Assembly (NCBI RefSeq): GCF_041296265.1
Contig: NC_091712.1
Span: 10,945,001 to 11,009,000 of the forward strand
From: Equus caballus
Taxonomy: Eukaryota > Chordata > Mammalia > Perissodactyla > Equidae
Length of the DNA: 64,000 nucleotides
Direction: 5' to 3'
Part shown: one piece after another, positions 48,594 through 59,639 of the stretch
How positions within the stretch are numbered: position 1 is the stretch's first letter
Layout of the letters: every line of letters begins with the position of its first letter
Program-made: the position numbers and the translations under genes
Notes under the pieces: generated by a model
Databases searched by the model: none
What the model was told of the DNA's origin: nothing
Seen by the model: the letters and a program-made list of their open reading frames with translations, nothing else

Positions 48594-49056
48594 CTAGCTG
48601 AGCTAAAATAAGCGTCTTTGTTGATTTATAAATAGCACCTCTGAATAAGGCCCTTCTCTTCAGCCTTACAAGTGCTAACATATATCCTATTAGTAGGTAA
48701 ATTCTGTGAAGTTTCTTAGCTATGGCTAATTAGACCTCAGGGTATTTCACCTCCATTAGCAGATCTTGCCAACAACCCAATTATTTCACATCACTTAACC
48801 AAACATCAGTTAACTTATAGCACTCATCTTTAATTTTTTAACTCCTTCCTTAAGTCTACATGAACACAAAACACCATGACAAGAGAAAAACAAGAGCCAA
48901 CCACTTATGAATTTGTATCTTTGATAACAAACTTAATATGTAGTCTGGATATTTAGATGTATAAATTAAACATTTAGGTGGGTAATTATCTGACTCTTAC
49001 ATTTTTCATTGTAATATTTTTAAATCAATCTACCATTCATAGCGATCTTAATTTTT
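48594..49056. other. No recognised feature
   Basis: Unassigned sequence between two EREs. Confidence 0.4.
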
Positions 49057-49308
49057 TTAAAGACTGGCACCTGCACTATCATCTGTTCCCAATCTTCCTC
49101 TCATTTTTTCCTTCTTCTTCTCCCCAGTCCCCCCAGTACATAGTTGTATATTCTAGTTGTGAGTGCCTCTGGTTGTGCTATGTGACACACCACCTCAGGA
49201 TGCCTTGATGAGTGGTGCCATGTCTGTGCCCAGTATCCGAACCAGCAAAACCCTGGGTTGCCAATGCAGAGTGCAAAAACTTAACCACTTGGCTATGGGG
49301 CCAGCCCC
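49057..49308 (-). mobile_element. ERE SINE (tailed type), reverse
   Basis: + strand: aaagactggcacctgcacta, tcatctgttcccaatcttcc, gtccccccagtacatagttg, gtgccatgtctgtgcccagt, atccgaaccagcaaaaccct and head complement ggctatggggccagcccc. Flanks gatcttaattttt and aatcataattttt look like an eroded duplication. Confidence 0.9.
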
Positions 49309-50439
49309 AATCATAATTTTTAAATACTGTTTTCAGATGTACATTAAGTGAATGTTGTGAAACCTATGGGTACTATGCAGCACATAAAGTTTACAGTACT
49401 TTTTCAGAGTAGTTGTTTCTTTTGCCAATTCTGGAATTAGATTAAGATGATAATTATGAAAATAGTACAGCTACAGCGGTGGTAGAAACATTGCTTTAGA
49501 ACCATACATCTGTCTAGTCTAGCTCCCCAAGGCCTAGAGTAGTGTGACAAAGAAAAATGAAGAGTTAGATCTAAATCAGTGTGTTGTCCATGAAGGTAGT
49601 ATTTTGAAAGAAGAGTTCCCAGAGCTATACCAGAAAACTCTGTTTTCACAATACAGATCCAAGGACAGAGTGGTTTAAAACCCTGGAGAGACAGCAACAC
49701 AGATTTTCAAACTGGAGGGGTAAGCCAGAATGAAAGCAGGATAAAAAGGAGGTAAGTGAAAACTTTTCCCAAGTTAACTCAAGTTGTTGGTTGGAGAAAG
49801 TGGTTATGCTGTGTATTCCATCTAAGTGGGATCTTCCTTTCAGGTCTGTCCCTAAAGAAAAGGAAGATGGAAGTTGAGGAATTTTATTCTCTACCCTCCT
49901 TCCAGGACATCAGGAGGAATATAGACACACCTTCACATACTCACATACAATGACGCTGAGTGAAGAGATTCTAGACTGGAAACATGATCCGATGTTTTCT
50001 CCATTTCTTGAACTAATTTTTAAGTCAAAATATCACTTTCCTGAACTTAGTGTTTTTGTATTACCTTACCAGAACAAAATAAACTGAGTTATTTACCTAC
50101 TTCAGGGTTAAAACAAGAAAATTCTCTTCCTAATGTTCTAGGCTGATAATAACAGCTAATTTATGGTAAACCCAAAACAAATCCAAAAGTATCACCTTAT
50201 ATACTGAGCAGACATAGTTCACTGTCTTGATTCCCCAGGATCAGCTCACAGGTATATTGATTCAACTCTCAGCATTAGGGTGACAATTAGACAGGACTTA
50301 GACATTAGGATTAGAAACCTATCAATATCATGAAAAGGTTTAACTTAGAATATTTTTGTTCTTAAGGCTTTGATTTTTTATGACTTAAACTAGGAACCTC
50401 AAACTCATAGCACATCATTCTGCCTCTTTCCAACTCATA
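49309..50439. other. No recognised feature
   Basis: No gene. An 87-codon minus frame at 49437-49700 and a 65-codon plus frame at 49756-49953 have no known motif. Confidence 0.4.
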
Positions 50440-50524
50440 ATATTCCTTTTAGATTATATCTTCTCTGTTAAAATATGTATTCAAGTATTTTGTCTATTTT
50501 AATGATTGTATTTGCTTTTCTATA

Positions 50525-50737
50525 CAGTCATGCAACACTTAATGAAGGGGATAAATTCTGAGAAATGCATCACTAGGCAATTGGTCATTGTGCAAACATC
50601 ATAGAGTGTACTTAAACAAACCTAGATGGTCCAGCCTGCTACATACCTAGGCTACATGGTGCTAATCTTATGGGACCACTGTCTAATGAATATGGGGTCC
50701 ATCATTGAATGAAACATCATTATGCAGTGCATGACTG
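50525..50737. mobile_element. TA-flanked nonautonomous DNA transposon (MITE)
   Basis: Terminal inverted repeats: left cagtcatgcaacacttaatg, right end complement cagtcatgcactgcataatg. Target TA is duplicated at 50523-50524 and 50738-50739, as in Tc1/mariner-class elements. About 213 bases and no coding capacity. It is inserted in an antisense L1, so it is younger than that L1. It carries a ctacatacctaggctacatg segment typical of this common mammalian MITE family, whose exact name I cannot fix. Confidence 0.75.
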
Positions 50738-51358
50738 TACCTTAGTTGTAAATATTCTTTATATATTATTGATGTAAAACTATCATCAGATATATAATTT
50801 GTACTTTTTGTTTGTAAATTTAGGTCTATGATCCATTTTGAGTTAATGTTGTGTTTGGTGTGAAGTATAGGTTTTAGTTCATCTTTTTTGCATGTGAGTA
50901 GTCAATTACTTTTTCCCATTTATTGCAAAGAGTATCCTTCCCCAATAAATAGCCTTGGTAGCTTTGACAAAAAGCAATCAGCTGTTATGTGTTTATTATT
51001 GGATCATTGATTCTATTACATTGATATATTTGTCTACGTTATACCAGTACCAATTAAGTTGTTTTGTAATTTTCAGGATTAAATACTGTTCTTTCATTGA
51101 ATTCAATTCTAAGTATTTTTATATTATCATGAATCACATTGTTTTCTTAATTTCACATTCAGATATTAATTTGCTACTATTTAGAAATAAAATTGTTTTT
51201 TGCATATGATTATGTATCTTGTGACTGTGATGAACTCAGTTATCCTAGTGGTTTTTGTGTGTGCATGTGGAATGCTTACGATTTTCTACTTATAAGGTCA
51301 TGAAGTCTGTGAGTAAAATCAGTTTTACTTCAAATTCAGATGACTGACTGATTTATTA

Positions 51359-51437
51359 ATCTATCCTCTATCTATCCATCTATCTATATGTCATTTATGT
51401 ATCTATCTACCTTTCTAAATATCTGTCTATCTATCAT
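51359..51437. repeat. (CTAT)n microsatellite
   Basis: An interrupted tetranucleotide run of about 80 bases within L1-derived sequence. Confidence 0.85.
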
Positions 51438-52605
51438 CAGTACTGAGAGTGGACATCCAGCATTATTTTTTTACTTTAGGGGGAAATCACTCACTCCTTA
51501 AACATTAAGTGTGCTGCAAGAAGAATGTTTGGTAGGTTGAAGTAACTTTCTTTATTTCTACTTTGCTCAGAATTTTTTATCTTAAATCAGTGTTGGATTG
51601 TCTCAAACACTTTTTCTGCAATTATTGAGGTGGCTATATGTTTTTTTGTGTTTCTTTTACAGAATTGATGTGTTACAGTAATTGCTTTTCATTTGTTAAA
51701 CCCACCTTGCATTCCTGGGATAGATCTTACTTGGTTGAGATTTATTACTCTTTAAGAGCATTATTGGATTTATTTTGCTGTTATTTTTGCTGAGAACATT
51801 TGTATCTACAACTTTGAGAGACATCATATTGTGTTTCCTTTCCTCATGTTTCTTTCTTGACTTTGTTATCAGGGTAATACTGGCTTAATAAATAAATTGA
51901 AAATAAGATCTCTTAGTCTATTTTCAACATGAGTTAATCAACAGTTGCTATTATTTTTTATATAGATGTTTAGTAAAATTAGGTAGTGAAGCCATCAGTG
52001 TGTAGATATTGGTAGGATGGAAGAATGTTTTAATTACAAATTCAATGCATTTATTTTTATATGTCTATTCAGATTTTCATTTCTTCTTTTGTCCATTTTG
52101 GTAATTTTTCCTTTTTAGGAATTTGTCCTTATAATCTAAGTTGACTAATGTGTTTGCATATGTTGTTTATAAAATTTGCTATAGTCGTTTTAATTTCTAC
52201 AAGGTCAATCTGCCTCCTGATTATATTAATTTCTATCTTATCTGCTTTTTCTTAAATTCTAGATAAAATTTTATAAATTTTATTGATCTTTTCAAGTTCG
52301 AACTCTGTAATTTTCTCCATTGTTTTTCATCTTTCTATTATTGTTGAACGTGCCAGTCTTTATAATATGCTTCCTTTTCCTTTTTGTTTGTTTTTAGTTC
52401 ATCATTACTTTTTCTAGCTTCTAAATGTGGAAGCTAACGTTCTAGTTTTGAGATATTTCTTCTTTTCTAATATAGGTATTTAAGCCTTAGATTTCCATCT
52501 GAGTACCTTAGAAATATCTTTTAACATTTTATAGATTGTGTTTTTATTTTCATTCAATTCAAAATTTTCAACAATTTCTCTTGTTTGACCTTTGGCTTAT
52601 TCAGA

Positions 52606-54539
52606 AGTGCGTTGTTTAATTTTGAGAGCTTTGTGTATATTCTGCATACAAATACTTTATCAGATGTGTGCTTGGAAAGAAGTTCTTATTGTATGTGTAA
52701 CTTTTCCATTCTTTCAACAGTGGCTTCTGAGGAGCAAAGTTTTTAATTTTGATGTCATCTCACTTACCATTTTCTTTTATGATATGGGATATATATCTAA
52801 GAAATGTTTGTCTAATGTAAAATTACAAGGAATTTTTCTCATGTTTTCTTCTGGAAGCTTTATGACCCTTTGAGTTAATTATTTTATGTGGTATGATTTA
52901 CCAACTGAAGCCCATCTTTTGCACATGGGTATTTAAGGGATCTAGCATCTTTTGTTAAAAGACTGTCTTTTCTCCATTGTACACACTTTGTATCTGTGGA
53001 AAATGATCTGATCATTTAGATGTTTGCCTGTATTTGGATCCGCTGCTCTGTTCCATTGGTCTATATGTTTATACTTTGAATACCACATTACCTTAGTTAC
53101 TTTGTTTTATAGTAAGTTTAGAAATCAGGTAGTGAGGGGCCGACCCCGTGGCCGAGTAGTTAAGTTCGTGTGCTCCACTTCGGCAGCCCAGGGTGTCGCC
53201 AGTTCGGATTCTGGTCACAGACATGGCACTGCTCGTCAGGCCACATTGAGGTGGCGTACCACAGGCCACATTGAGGTGGCGTACCACATGCCACAACTAG
53301 AAGGACCTGCAACTAAGATATATGACTATGTACCACGGGGCTTTGGGGAGAAAAAATAAAATAAAAAAATCTTAGAAAAAATGAAGAAATCAGGTAGTGA
53401 GATTCTTTCAATGATTTTGTGAATTTCACTGTTTGTTTTTTCTAGTTTTGACTGTATATAAATTAGAATCAGCTGGTCAATTAACAAAAAAAGTCTTATT
53501 GAGATCTTGGCTGTGATTTCATTGAATCTATTAATCAATTTAGGGAGTCTTACTATCTAAACAATATCTACTCTTTCCATCAATACATTTAAGATTGCTA
53601 TGAATAATGGTGAATTGACTTCTTCCTTATTTTATGGCCTCCTTATCCTTAGTAATATTTCTTGTTCTAAAGTGTACTTTGTTTTATATTAATATATTCA
53701 TGAATTAGATATTTTATATCTTTTTATATTTAAAACAATATGTCTTTACATTTAAGAAGATTTATTTAGATAGTCCGGAGTTTTTTGTTATGTGTCCAGT
53801 ATGACAACCTCCATCTTTAAATTGGGTGTCTAGTCTATTATGGTTAATATAATTACTTATATGGCTGAATTAAATCTACCATCTTTATACTTTATCTCTA
53901 TTTGTTTAATCTATCCTGTGTCTTTCATTTTTGTCTTCTTTGGAAAGAATTTTTCTATGATTCCCCTTATTTTCCCTCCTCTATTGACTTCATATTTTTA
54001 TTTCTTTAAAATCAAAATGGTTTTCTAAGAGTTTACAAAGACCTTTTTAAAGTAAATTATAGGTCTTCTATGGACTTAAAAAAAAGTAAACTTCCAAGTT
54101 CTCTTATCATGCTACTATTATATATTTTACTTGTACAGACTCTGTAAATGTCATTTTATGCTACTTTTTCCCTTCAGACAATCAGATGTCTTTTAGAACA
54201 ATAAAAATATGAAAAAAATACACTTATTCATTGTGCAATTACCAGTGTTCATTTCCTTGTATAGCTTGAATTGTCTGTCTGGTAGTATTTTCCTTCTCCC
54301 TGAATAAGTTATTTTAATATTTCTAGTAATGCATGCCTACAGGTAATAAATTCTGTCAGTTTCTGTTAGTCTCAAAAAATGTTGTTTTGTCTTCCATTTG
54401 TGAAAGATATTTTCACGTGTATACCACTCTGGAGTGACTGATTTTTTTGTTGTTTCCCCTTTAACATTTTCAATTTCCTGTCCATTTATTCTGAATTTCA
54501 CATTTTTGGCAATGAAATGTGCTATAATGCTTAACTTTT
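52606..54539 (-). mobile_element. Second old LINE-1 copy, antisense
   Basis: Repeats part of the ORF2 already seen at 50760-51100, so it is a separate copy or a duplication: catacaaatactttatcaga, aagtttttaattttgatgtc, ttaaaagactgtcttttctc, gctctgttccattggtctat, gattttgtgaatttcactgt, gatttcattgaatctattaa. It continues to tttagtaatgcatgcctac-type sequence near 54330. An ERE sits within it at 53137-53384. Limits and number of pieces are approximate. Confidence 0.7.
53137..53384 (+). mobile_element. ERE SINE (tail-less type), forward, with internal duplication
   Basis: Head gggccgaccccgtggccgag, tagttaagttcgtgtgctcc, a 25-base unit beginning ggccacattgaggtggcgta repeated in tandem (53239-53263 and 53264-53288), then tatgactatgtaccacgggg and an A-rich end. 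Flanked by perfect 17-base direct repeats agaaatcaggtagtgag at 53120-53136 and 53385-53401. Inserted in antisense L1 ORF2. Confidence 0.95.
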
Positions 54540-54795
54540 TCCTTTAGATCAGCTGTTCTAAAGTAGAATTAGTTTTATACCCAATTGCATCCTCCCCATC
54601 CCAACAAGCACAAAGAGGACATTTGACAACACATGGAATGTCTTTAATTTTCCCAACTGCAAGGGAGTACTGCTGGCGTCTATGGTGAAGAGGGCACAGA
54701 CACTGCTAAGCAGCTACAATGCACAGGAATGTGCCTCACAACAAAAATCACCCAGTGCAAAATGCCAATATTTCTGAGGTTGAAAAGCCCTGTTC
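54540..54795 (+). mobile_element. MER5A-like hAT-Charlie DNA transposon
   Basis: gaggacatttgacaacacat, ggagtactgctggcgtctat, gacactgctaagcagctaca, atgcacaggaatgtgcctca, aaaatgccaatatttctgag and gttgaaaagccctg follow the MER5A order. No transposase, as expected for this nonautonomous family. Confidence 0.8.
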
Positions 54796-55185
54796 AATAT
54801 ATAATGCTTCTTGTATTCAACATTTTTTCTTTTACTTTTGTTCTTTTGTGTTTTATTGTGTGTGTGTTTTCTTTCTGCTTTGTATTTTCTGAGCTTTCTT
54901 GATTTATTTTGGGTATCTTTTTTAATTTCAGAATGTTCTTAGCCATTTTCTCTACACATATTCCCTCTGCCCTAACCTCCTTCTCTTTTGCTTCTGAGTT
55001 TCAAATTATAGTATTTTTCACTATTTGATATTGTTACCCAACTCTTTGATGTTTTCTTTGATTCTTTTTATTCTTTGCATGTAAATTTGTGTGTTTTCTA
55101 TTGTTCTATCTTTAATTTCACTAGTTCTTTCCTCATCTAGGTTGAAGCTGTTTTTGTGCCCCTTAAAACTACCCTTTATTGAACT
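54796..55185 (-). mobile_element. LINE-1/HAL1 5'-region-like fragment, antisense
   Basis: tttgtgtgttttctattgtt, ctatctttaatttcactagt and tctttcctcatctaggttga are reminiscent of the reversed ORF1/5' part of old L1 or HAL1. It is cut by the sense L1 end that follows. Confidence 0.45.
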
Positions 55186-55189
55186 TTCC

Positions 55190-55757
55190 TACACTGCTGA
55201 TGGGAATGCAAACTGGTGAAGCCACGATGGAAAACATTATTAAGATTTCTGAGAAAATTAAAAATAGAAATACCATATGACCCAGCCATCCCACTACTGG
55301 TTATCTATCCAAAGAACTTGAAATTAGCAATGCCAAAAGCGTCATGCACCCCTATGTTCATTGCAGTGTTATTTACAATAGCCTAGACATGGAAGCAACC
55401 TAAATGCCCATAAAGTGATGATTTGATAAAGAAGATATGGTATATGTACACAATGGAATAATACTCAGCCATGAAAAAGGGTAAAATTGTCACATTTGCA
55501 ACAACATGGATGGACCTTAAGGGTCTTATGTTAAGTGAAATAGGCCAGAGAAAGACAATCTCTGTATGACTCCACTCATAAGTGAAGTTAAACATGTAGA
55601 CAAAGAGAACAGATAAGTGGTTACCAGGGGAAAGAGGGGAGCAGGATGGGCACAAAGGGTGAAGTGGTGCACCTAAAACACGACTGACAAACAATAATGT
55701 ACAACTGAAATTTCACAAGGTTGTACACTATCATAATCTCAATAAAAAGTTTAAGAA
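55190..55757 (+). mobile_element. 5'-truncated LINE-1 3' end, sense
   Basis: ORF2 C-terminal part and 3' UTR: ctacactgctgatgggaatg, catatgacccagccatccca, tgttcattgcagtgttattt, atggaataatactcagccat, acatggatggaccttaaggg, gataagtggttaccagggga and tcataatctcaataaaaagt. Ends near 55757. It splits antisense L1/HAL1-like sequence, which resumes at 55758, so it is probably a later insertion. Confidence 0.85.
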
Positions 55758-55990
55758 ATATTCTTTATCTGTGTTATTTTTTATTTTTTTCTAGCACTTT
55801 TATTTGATTCAGTTTCATAGTTCCATGACGTTGCTGAAATCCCTGTCTATCCATTCGTGTTGTCTACCTTTCCACTAGAGCCCATAGGAGTCATATTTAT
55901 TTTAGATTGCCTGTCTGTTATTTCTAATGTCTAGGTCATAGCTGAATCTAATTCTGTTAATATATTTGTCTTTTTTTAGTGAGTTATTTT
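55758..55990 (-). mobile_element. LINE-1/HAL1-like fragment, antisense (continuation)
   Basis: ctgaaatccctgtctatcca, tgcctgtctgttatttctaa and tagctgaatctaattctgtt resemble the reversed 5' region of old L1/HAL1, apparently the other side of the element split at 55190. Confidence 0.4.
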
Positions 55991-58110
55991 CTTCCACTTA
56001 TTTGTGTGCCATATAATTTTTGCTTAAGAATGGATATGGTTTTTAGAACAATACATACTGAAGTAACGATATTTGTGCATGGAAATTAACTCACTTTTTG
56101 CATAATATTAAATGTGGGAGCTGACCTGGGCTTCAGAGTTGTTGATACAATGGCTACCTCAATGTACCAAAATATCTAAATTCCTCTAGTGTCACCTTAT
56201 ACTTAAGATGGGGGTTGACCTACAAGATATGTTTAATATCTAATTAACTTTAAGCTGTAAGCCTTCTCTTTGCACATATACCCCAGAGAGGCTCTCATTC
56301 CTGATATTTCGCGCTCCCATAGCAATGGAATGCTGTTACTGGTAACTCTACGGTTGTGTTGGTTAGTTGCACAGTGACCCAAGCTATCCAATGGGTTTCA
56401 AAAATATTTTCAATTTCCAGAATATCTAGCTTTTTGTACTGTAATATTGAGAGCAATTCTCTTTCCAGCTTGCTACCTCCTACACTTAAGCTAAAAGCCT
56501 AATAATATTGAGTTAAGAAAAATTCAACTAAGTGAAACAGTAACATGTTTTTTTAAAATTGCTATTTAATAAATCATACTAAAGCATTTTTCATAAATTT
56601 CTAAGAAAATCAATGAGTGACTTTCTCTAATGATTGCACAATTCCATTTCAAAACTAGAATATTAACAGATGCACCTTAAATGACAAATGAAATGGATAT
56701 AATTATGTTTAGTAAATTGTTAAAATAATCATTAATGATAAGTGTTTAGACGTCTTTTGACTTAATATGTTTATGATGTTAAAAAATATGGAGTGACAGC
56801 CCCATTACTAAAAAAACCACAGTTGTGTTCCCATCCTTCTTTTTGTAAGATGATCAAATTTAAGTATACTGAAATCTGTATTATTTTAGTAGTAAAAATA
56901 CTCGTCCATGGATAGTTTTAAATTGAAATAAAAAAATAAAATTCATCTCAATCAATACCATTAAGAGAGGCATTTCCAGGGACATTTTATAGTTTACTTT
57001 TGAAAAGTTTACAAAAATTTGTGATACAGTTAAATTATTGAATAGCACCAATATAATGATCATTATAATGATAGGTCTATGTAGACAAAAATCACTTATA
57101 ACTTTATTAACAAAGGAAATAAATGGTCAATATACATATATTTTGGGTGCAAAGTAATATGCTAGTGTGATTATTAAAGGATACAATTCTGAAGAGTAGG
57201 TGGATTTAAACATGATTCCTGGGACAAAAGACATGATGGGAAATCTGATGACCTGTATATTTCAGATTAATTATTATGAACATAACATAACCACAGTATG
57301 CATTGGACAATAGATTTTTCTTTTTCACTTAAACTTATTGTAAGTTATTTTTGAAGTCATTTGAAAATTTTAACAGATTTATAAATTTTAAAAATTAATT
57401 TATTTAAGAAACACATGAGTTAAAAATGGTTGAATAAAACTAATAAAAATCTAGCTCTATAGCAGCTGTAGAAGTTACCAAAGATAATTTGAAATTAAAG
57501 TTAGAAAATGAAAGCATATGAAATTTTATATCAGTATTTAGTGAAATGTATTAAAGCCTGTAGGTTTGAAGTCTCAAATTATTGTCTTGATTGTGTCACC
57601 TATTAATTTTAAAACAGTTGTCAGAGCACTTAAACAATATATATCTCTGTTTCCTCAGAATAAATGTCAGGGGATTGTGTCTCTGACTTCACAAAAATTT
57701 AGTCATCCTTTGCCAACATAGAAAAGATTTAGTCTCTGAAAATGGATTGTGTATCATTGATTCCCAACAGCATTTGTACAACTTTTCTGCTATGTAGCCA
57801 TTATTGTTCTAGTTTATTTAAATATCAAATAAATGACAATGAGTAGAAGAAAGTTTATTTGTGAATACAGAAAACAATCTTGGTTATTTCTTCTCTAAAT
57901 GTTAACAATAAAAAGGTGATATCAATTTACCATTTTAAGTTTAAAATCATACAATCATATCAAAGTATTTCATTGAACCAACATAAAATTGTTGCCTAGT
58001 TTTTATTTTACCCTTATAAAAACTGCTAGAATTTCTTCTCTCAATATATTACTGACTAAATTTGGAATTTTATTCAGACACAAAAAGTATAAAAGGGAAA
58101 ACTGCTGTAT
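55991..58110. other. AT-rich stretch without recognised gene
   Basis: No gene. GC-richer spots near 56100-56400 (including gaggctctcattcctgatat) suggest an old repeat that I cannot name. Confidence 0.35.
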
Positions 58111-58125
58111 AAAAATTTCAAGCAA

Positions 58126-58342
58126 GGGGTTGGCCCCGTGGCCAAGTGGTTAAGTTCGCGCGCTCCGCTGCAGGTGGCCCAGTGTTTTGTTGGTTCGAAT
58201 CCTGGGCGTGGACATGGCACTGCTCATTGAACCATGCTGAGGCAGCATCCCACATGCCACAACTAGAAGGACCCACAACAAGAATATACAACTATGTACC
58301 GGGGGGCTTTGGGCAGAAAAAGGAAAAAATAAAATCTTTAAA
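58126..58342 (+). mobile_element. Young-looking ERE1-type SINE, forward
   Basis: Head ggggttggccccgtggccaa, A box tggccaagtgg at 58139-58149, B box ggttcgaatcc at 58192-58202 (a perfect match to the pol III internal promoter consensus GGTTCGAnTCC), body gacatggcactgctcattga and atgtaccggggggctttggg, then an A-rich tail. Perfect 15-base target-site duplication aaaaatttcaagcaa at 58111-58125 and 58343-58357. It has the fewest apparent changes of all ERE copies here. Confidence 0.97.
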
Positions 58343-58357
58343 AAAAATTTCAAGCAA

Positions 58358-59019
58358 AACTGATGATAGAAGAGATAAAAGAAACGATCAAAGTGATGTA
58401 ATAAAGTGTCCACGTTAGATACCTGTGTCTATGATGGCATCTTATAATAAATATTACACTGTTACTGGGAAAATTAATCCTCCCTCATATACACAATAAT
58501 CTGGATTTGATTTTTTCTTTGTTTAGATTATAATTAAAAATTAGATTTAATTTAAAGCAACATTCACATTCCAGGAAAGCAAACAGCTCTGAAAACTTAC
58601 AACAAATCCGTTGAATTATTTTATGAAGACTGCCTAGAGAATCCTGATGGAGCAAACTAAGATATACTCATGGTCAAGCTGCCATAATAATAATAATAAT
58701 ACCAATAATAATAATAATATATTTACACTGATTGGTAGGTGATATAAAGGAAGCATATAATATGGAACATGAATATATTTTCTTTTTTTGTTCTATTTCA
58801 AGAAGCAAGCTAATATGCCTAAATCTCTTATAAATCTTTTCATCTTATACACTAGAAGTCTTTTAGAGATCATTTAGAAGAGTAGCTAAAAGTTATGCAA
58901 ATTTTCATTCCTTTAAGCACCTAACAATATACCCTGTATGCATAGAGCATACAATAGTAGCTCAAAATATTTGTGTAGTAATTGAGATTGTTATATGTAC
59001 TTAGCTCTTGAACATAGTT
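58358..59019. other. No recognised feature except a microsatellite
   Basis: AT-rich; holds the (AAT)n tract listed separately. Confidence 0.4.
58684..58720. repeat. (AAT)n microsatellite
   Basis: An ATA/AAT trinucleotide run interrupted once by accaat. Confidence 0.9.
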
Positions 59020-59300
59020 CACTCTCTTTACTCCTGATTAAACTAGTATCTTTCTCTTTTGTTTCTCAATAACTTGCTTATCCTTCAGAGTCAGGTAAAG
59101 GAGGCAAGCAATTATGAAAGAATCCCTCTCACAGCCACAAATGATTTTACACTCTCTCTTCCCACCAACACTTTTATTATATTTACCAACAACTCTGCAT
59201 TGTGAGGTTCTTGAAAGTGAGACTACATCTTTTCCTGTTATCTATATCACTAAATTTAAAACCCAAAATTCTTTTCCCATTTAGCACCTATAACTTTTCA
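59020..59300 (+). mobile_element. LINE-2 fragment, sense
   Basis: cttgcttatccttcagagtc, agaatccctctcacagccac and gtgaggttcttgaaagtgag fit the L2 3' portion ('catccttcaggtctcagctcaaa ... gtaagctccttgagggcag'). Diverged. Confidence 0.45.
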
Positions 59301-59324
59301 ATTATCAAGGGAGAAATAACAGAA

Positions 59325-59420
59325 CTAGCATTTATTGGACATATACTATATACCAGATACGTTGTCTATGATTTATTTTGTTCCACATACCACTTTATGA
59401 GCTAAGTCATATTACATCAT
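59325..59420 (-). mobile_element. MIR-type fragment, reverse
   Basis: agcatttattggacatatac, tatataccagatacgttgtc and ttccacataccactttatga follow the complement of the MIR 3' part ('agcacttactatgtgccaggcac ... ccctatgaggta'). Confidence 0.6.
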
Positions 59421-59639
59421 TTTTTTAACCTAAAGATGGTGTCAGGACAATTGATCTCCTCTGGTTTATACCATCAGATTTGGTCTCTTTAACCTAAAAT
59501 TCATTGTCTTTTAATTGTAAATGTCCTTTCTTTTTGAAAATCTAAAGTGATTTTTGAAAGTCAACTCTTGATACAAAGTTCATTACAAAATAAGAAAGAT
59601 GTTCTGCAAAAACTGAAGTAAATATTTACCAGCATATGC

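Larger units (their letters stand above)
50440..52605 (-). mobile_element. Old LINE-1 copy, antisense, interrupted
   Basis: The + strand follows reversed ORF2: ttgtctattttaatgattgt, then after a MITE tattctttatatattattga, tctatgatccattttgagtt, gtgtttggtgtgaagtatag, ttgcaaagagtatccttccc, ttgataaatttgtctacg-like sequence, and gagatttattactctttaag. The MITE at 50525-50737 splits it cleanly. A (CTAT)n tract lies at 51359-51437. No useful frame remains. Confidence 0.7.

Noticed and set aside
58139-58202. tRNA-like sequence with A and B boxes
   Set aside because: It is the tRNA-derived head of an ERE SINE, with SINE body, A-tail and target-site duplication, not a tRNA gene.
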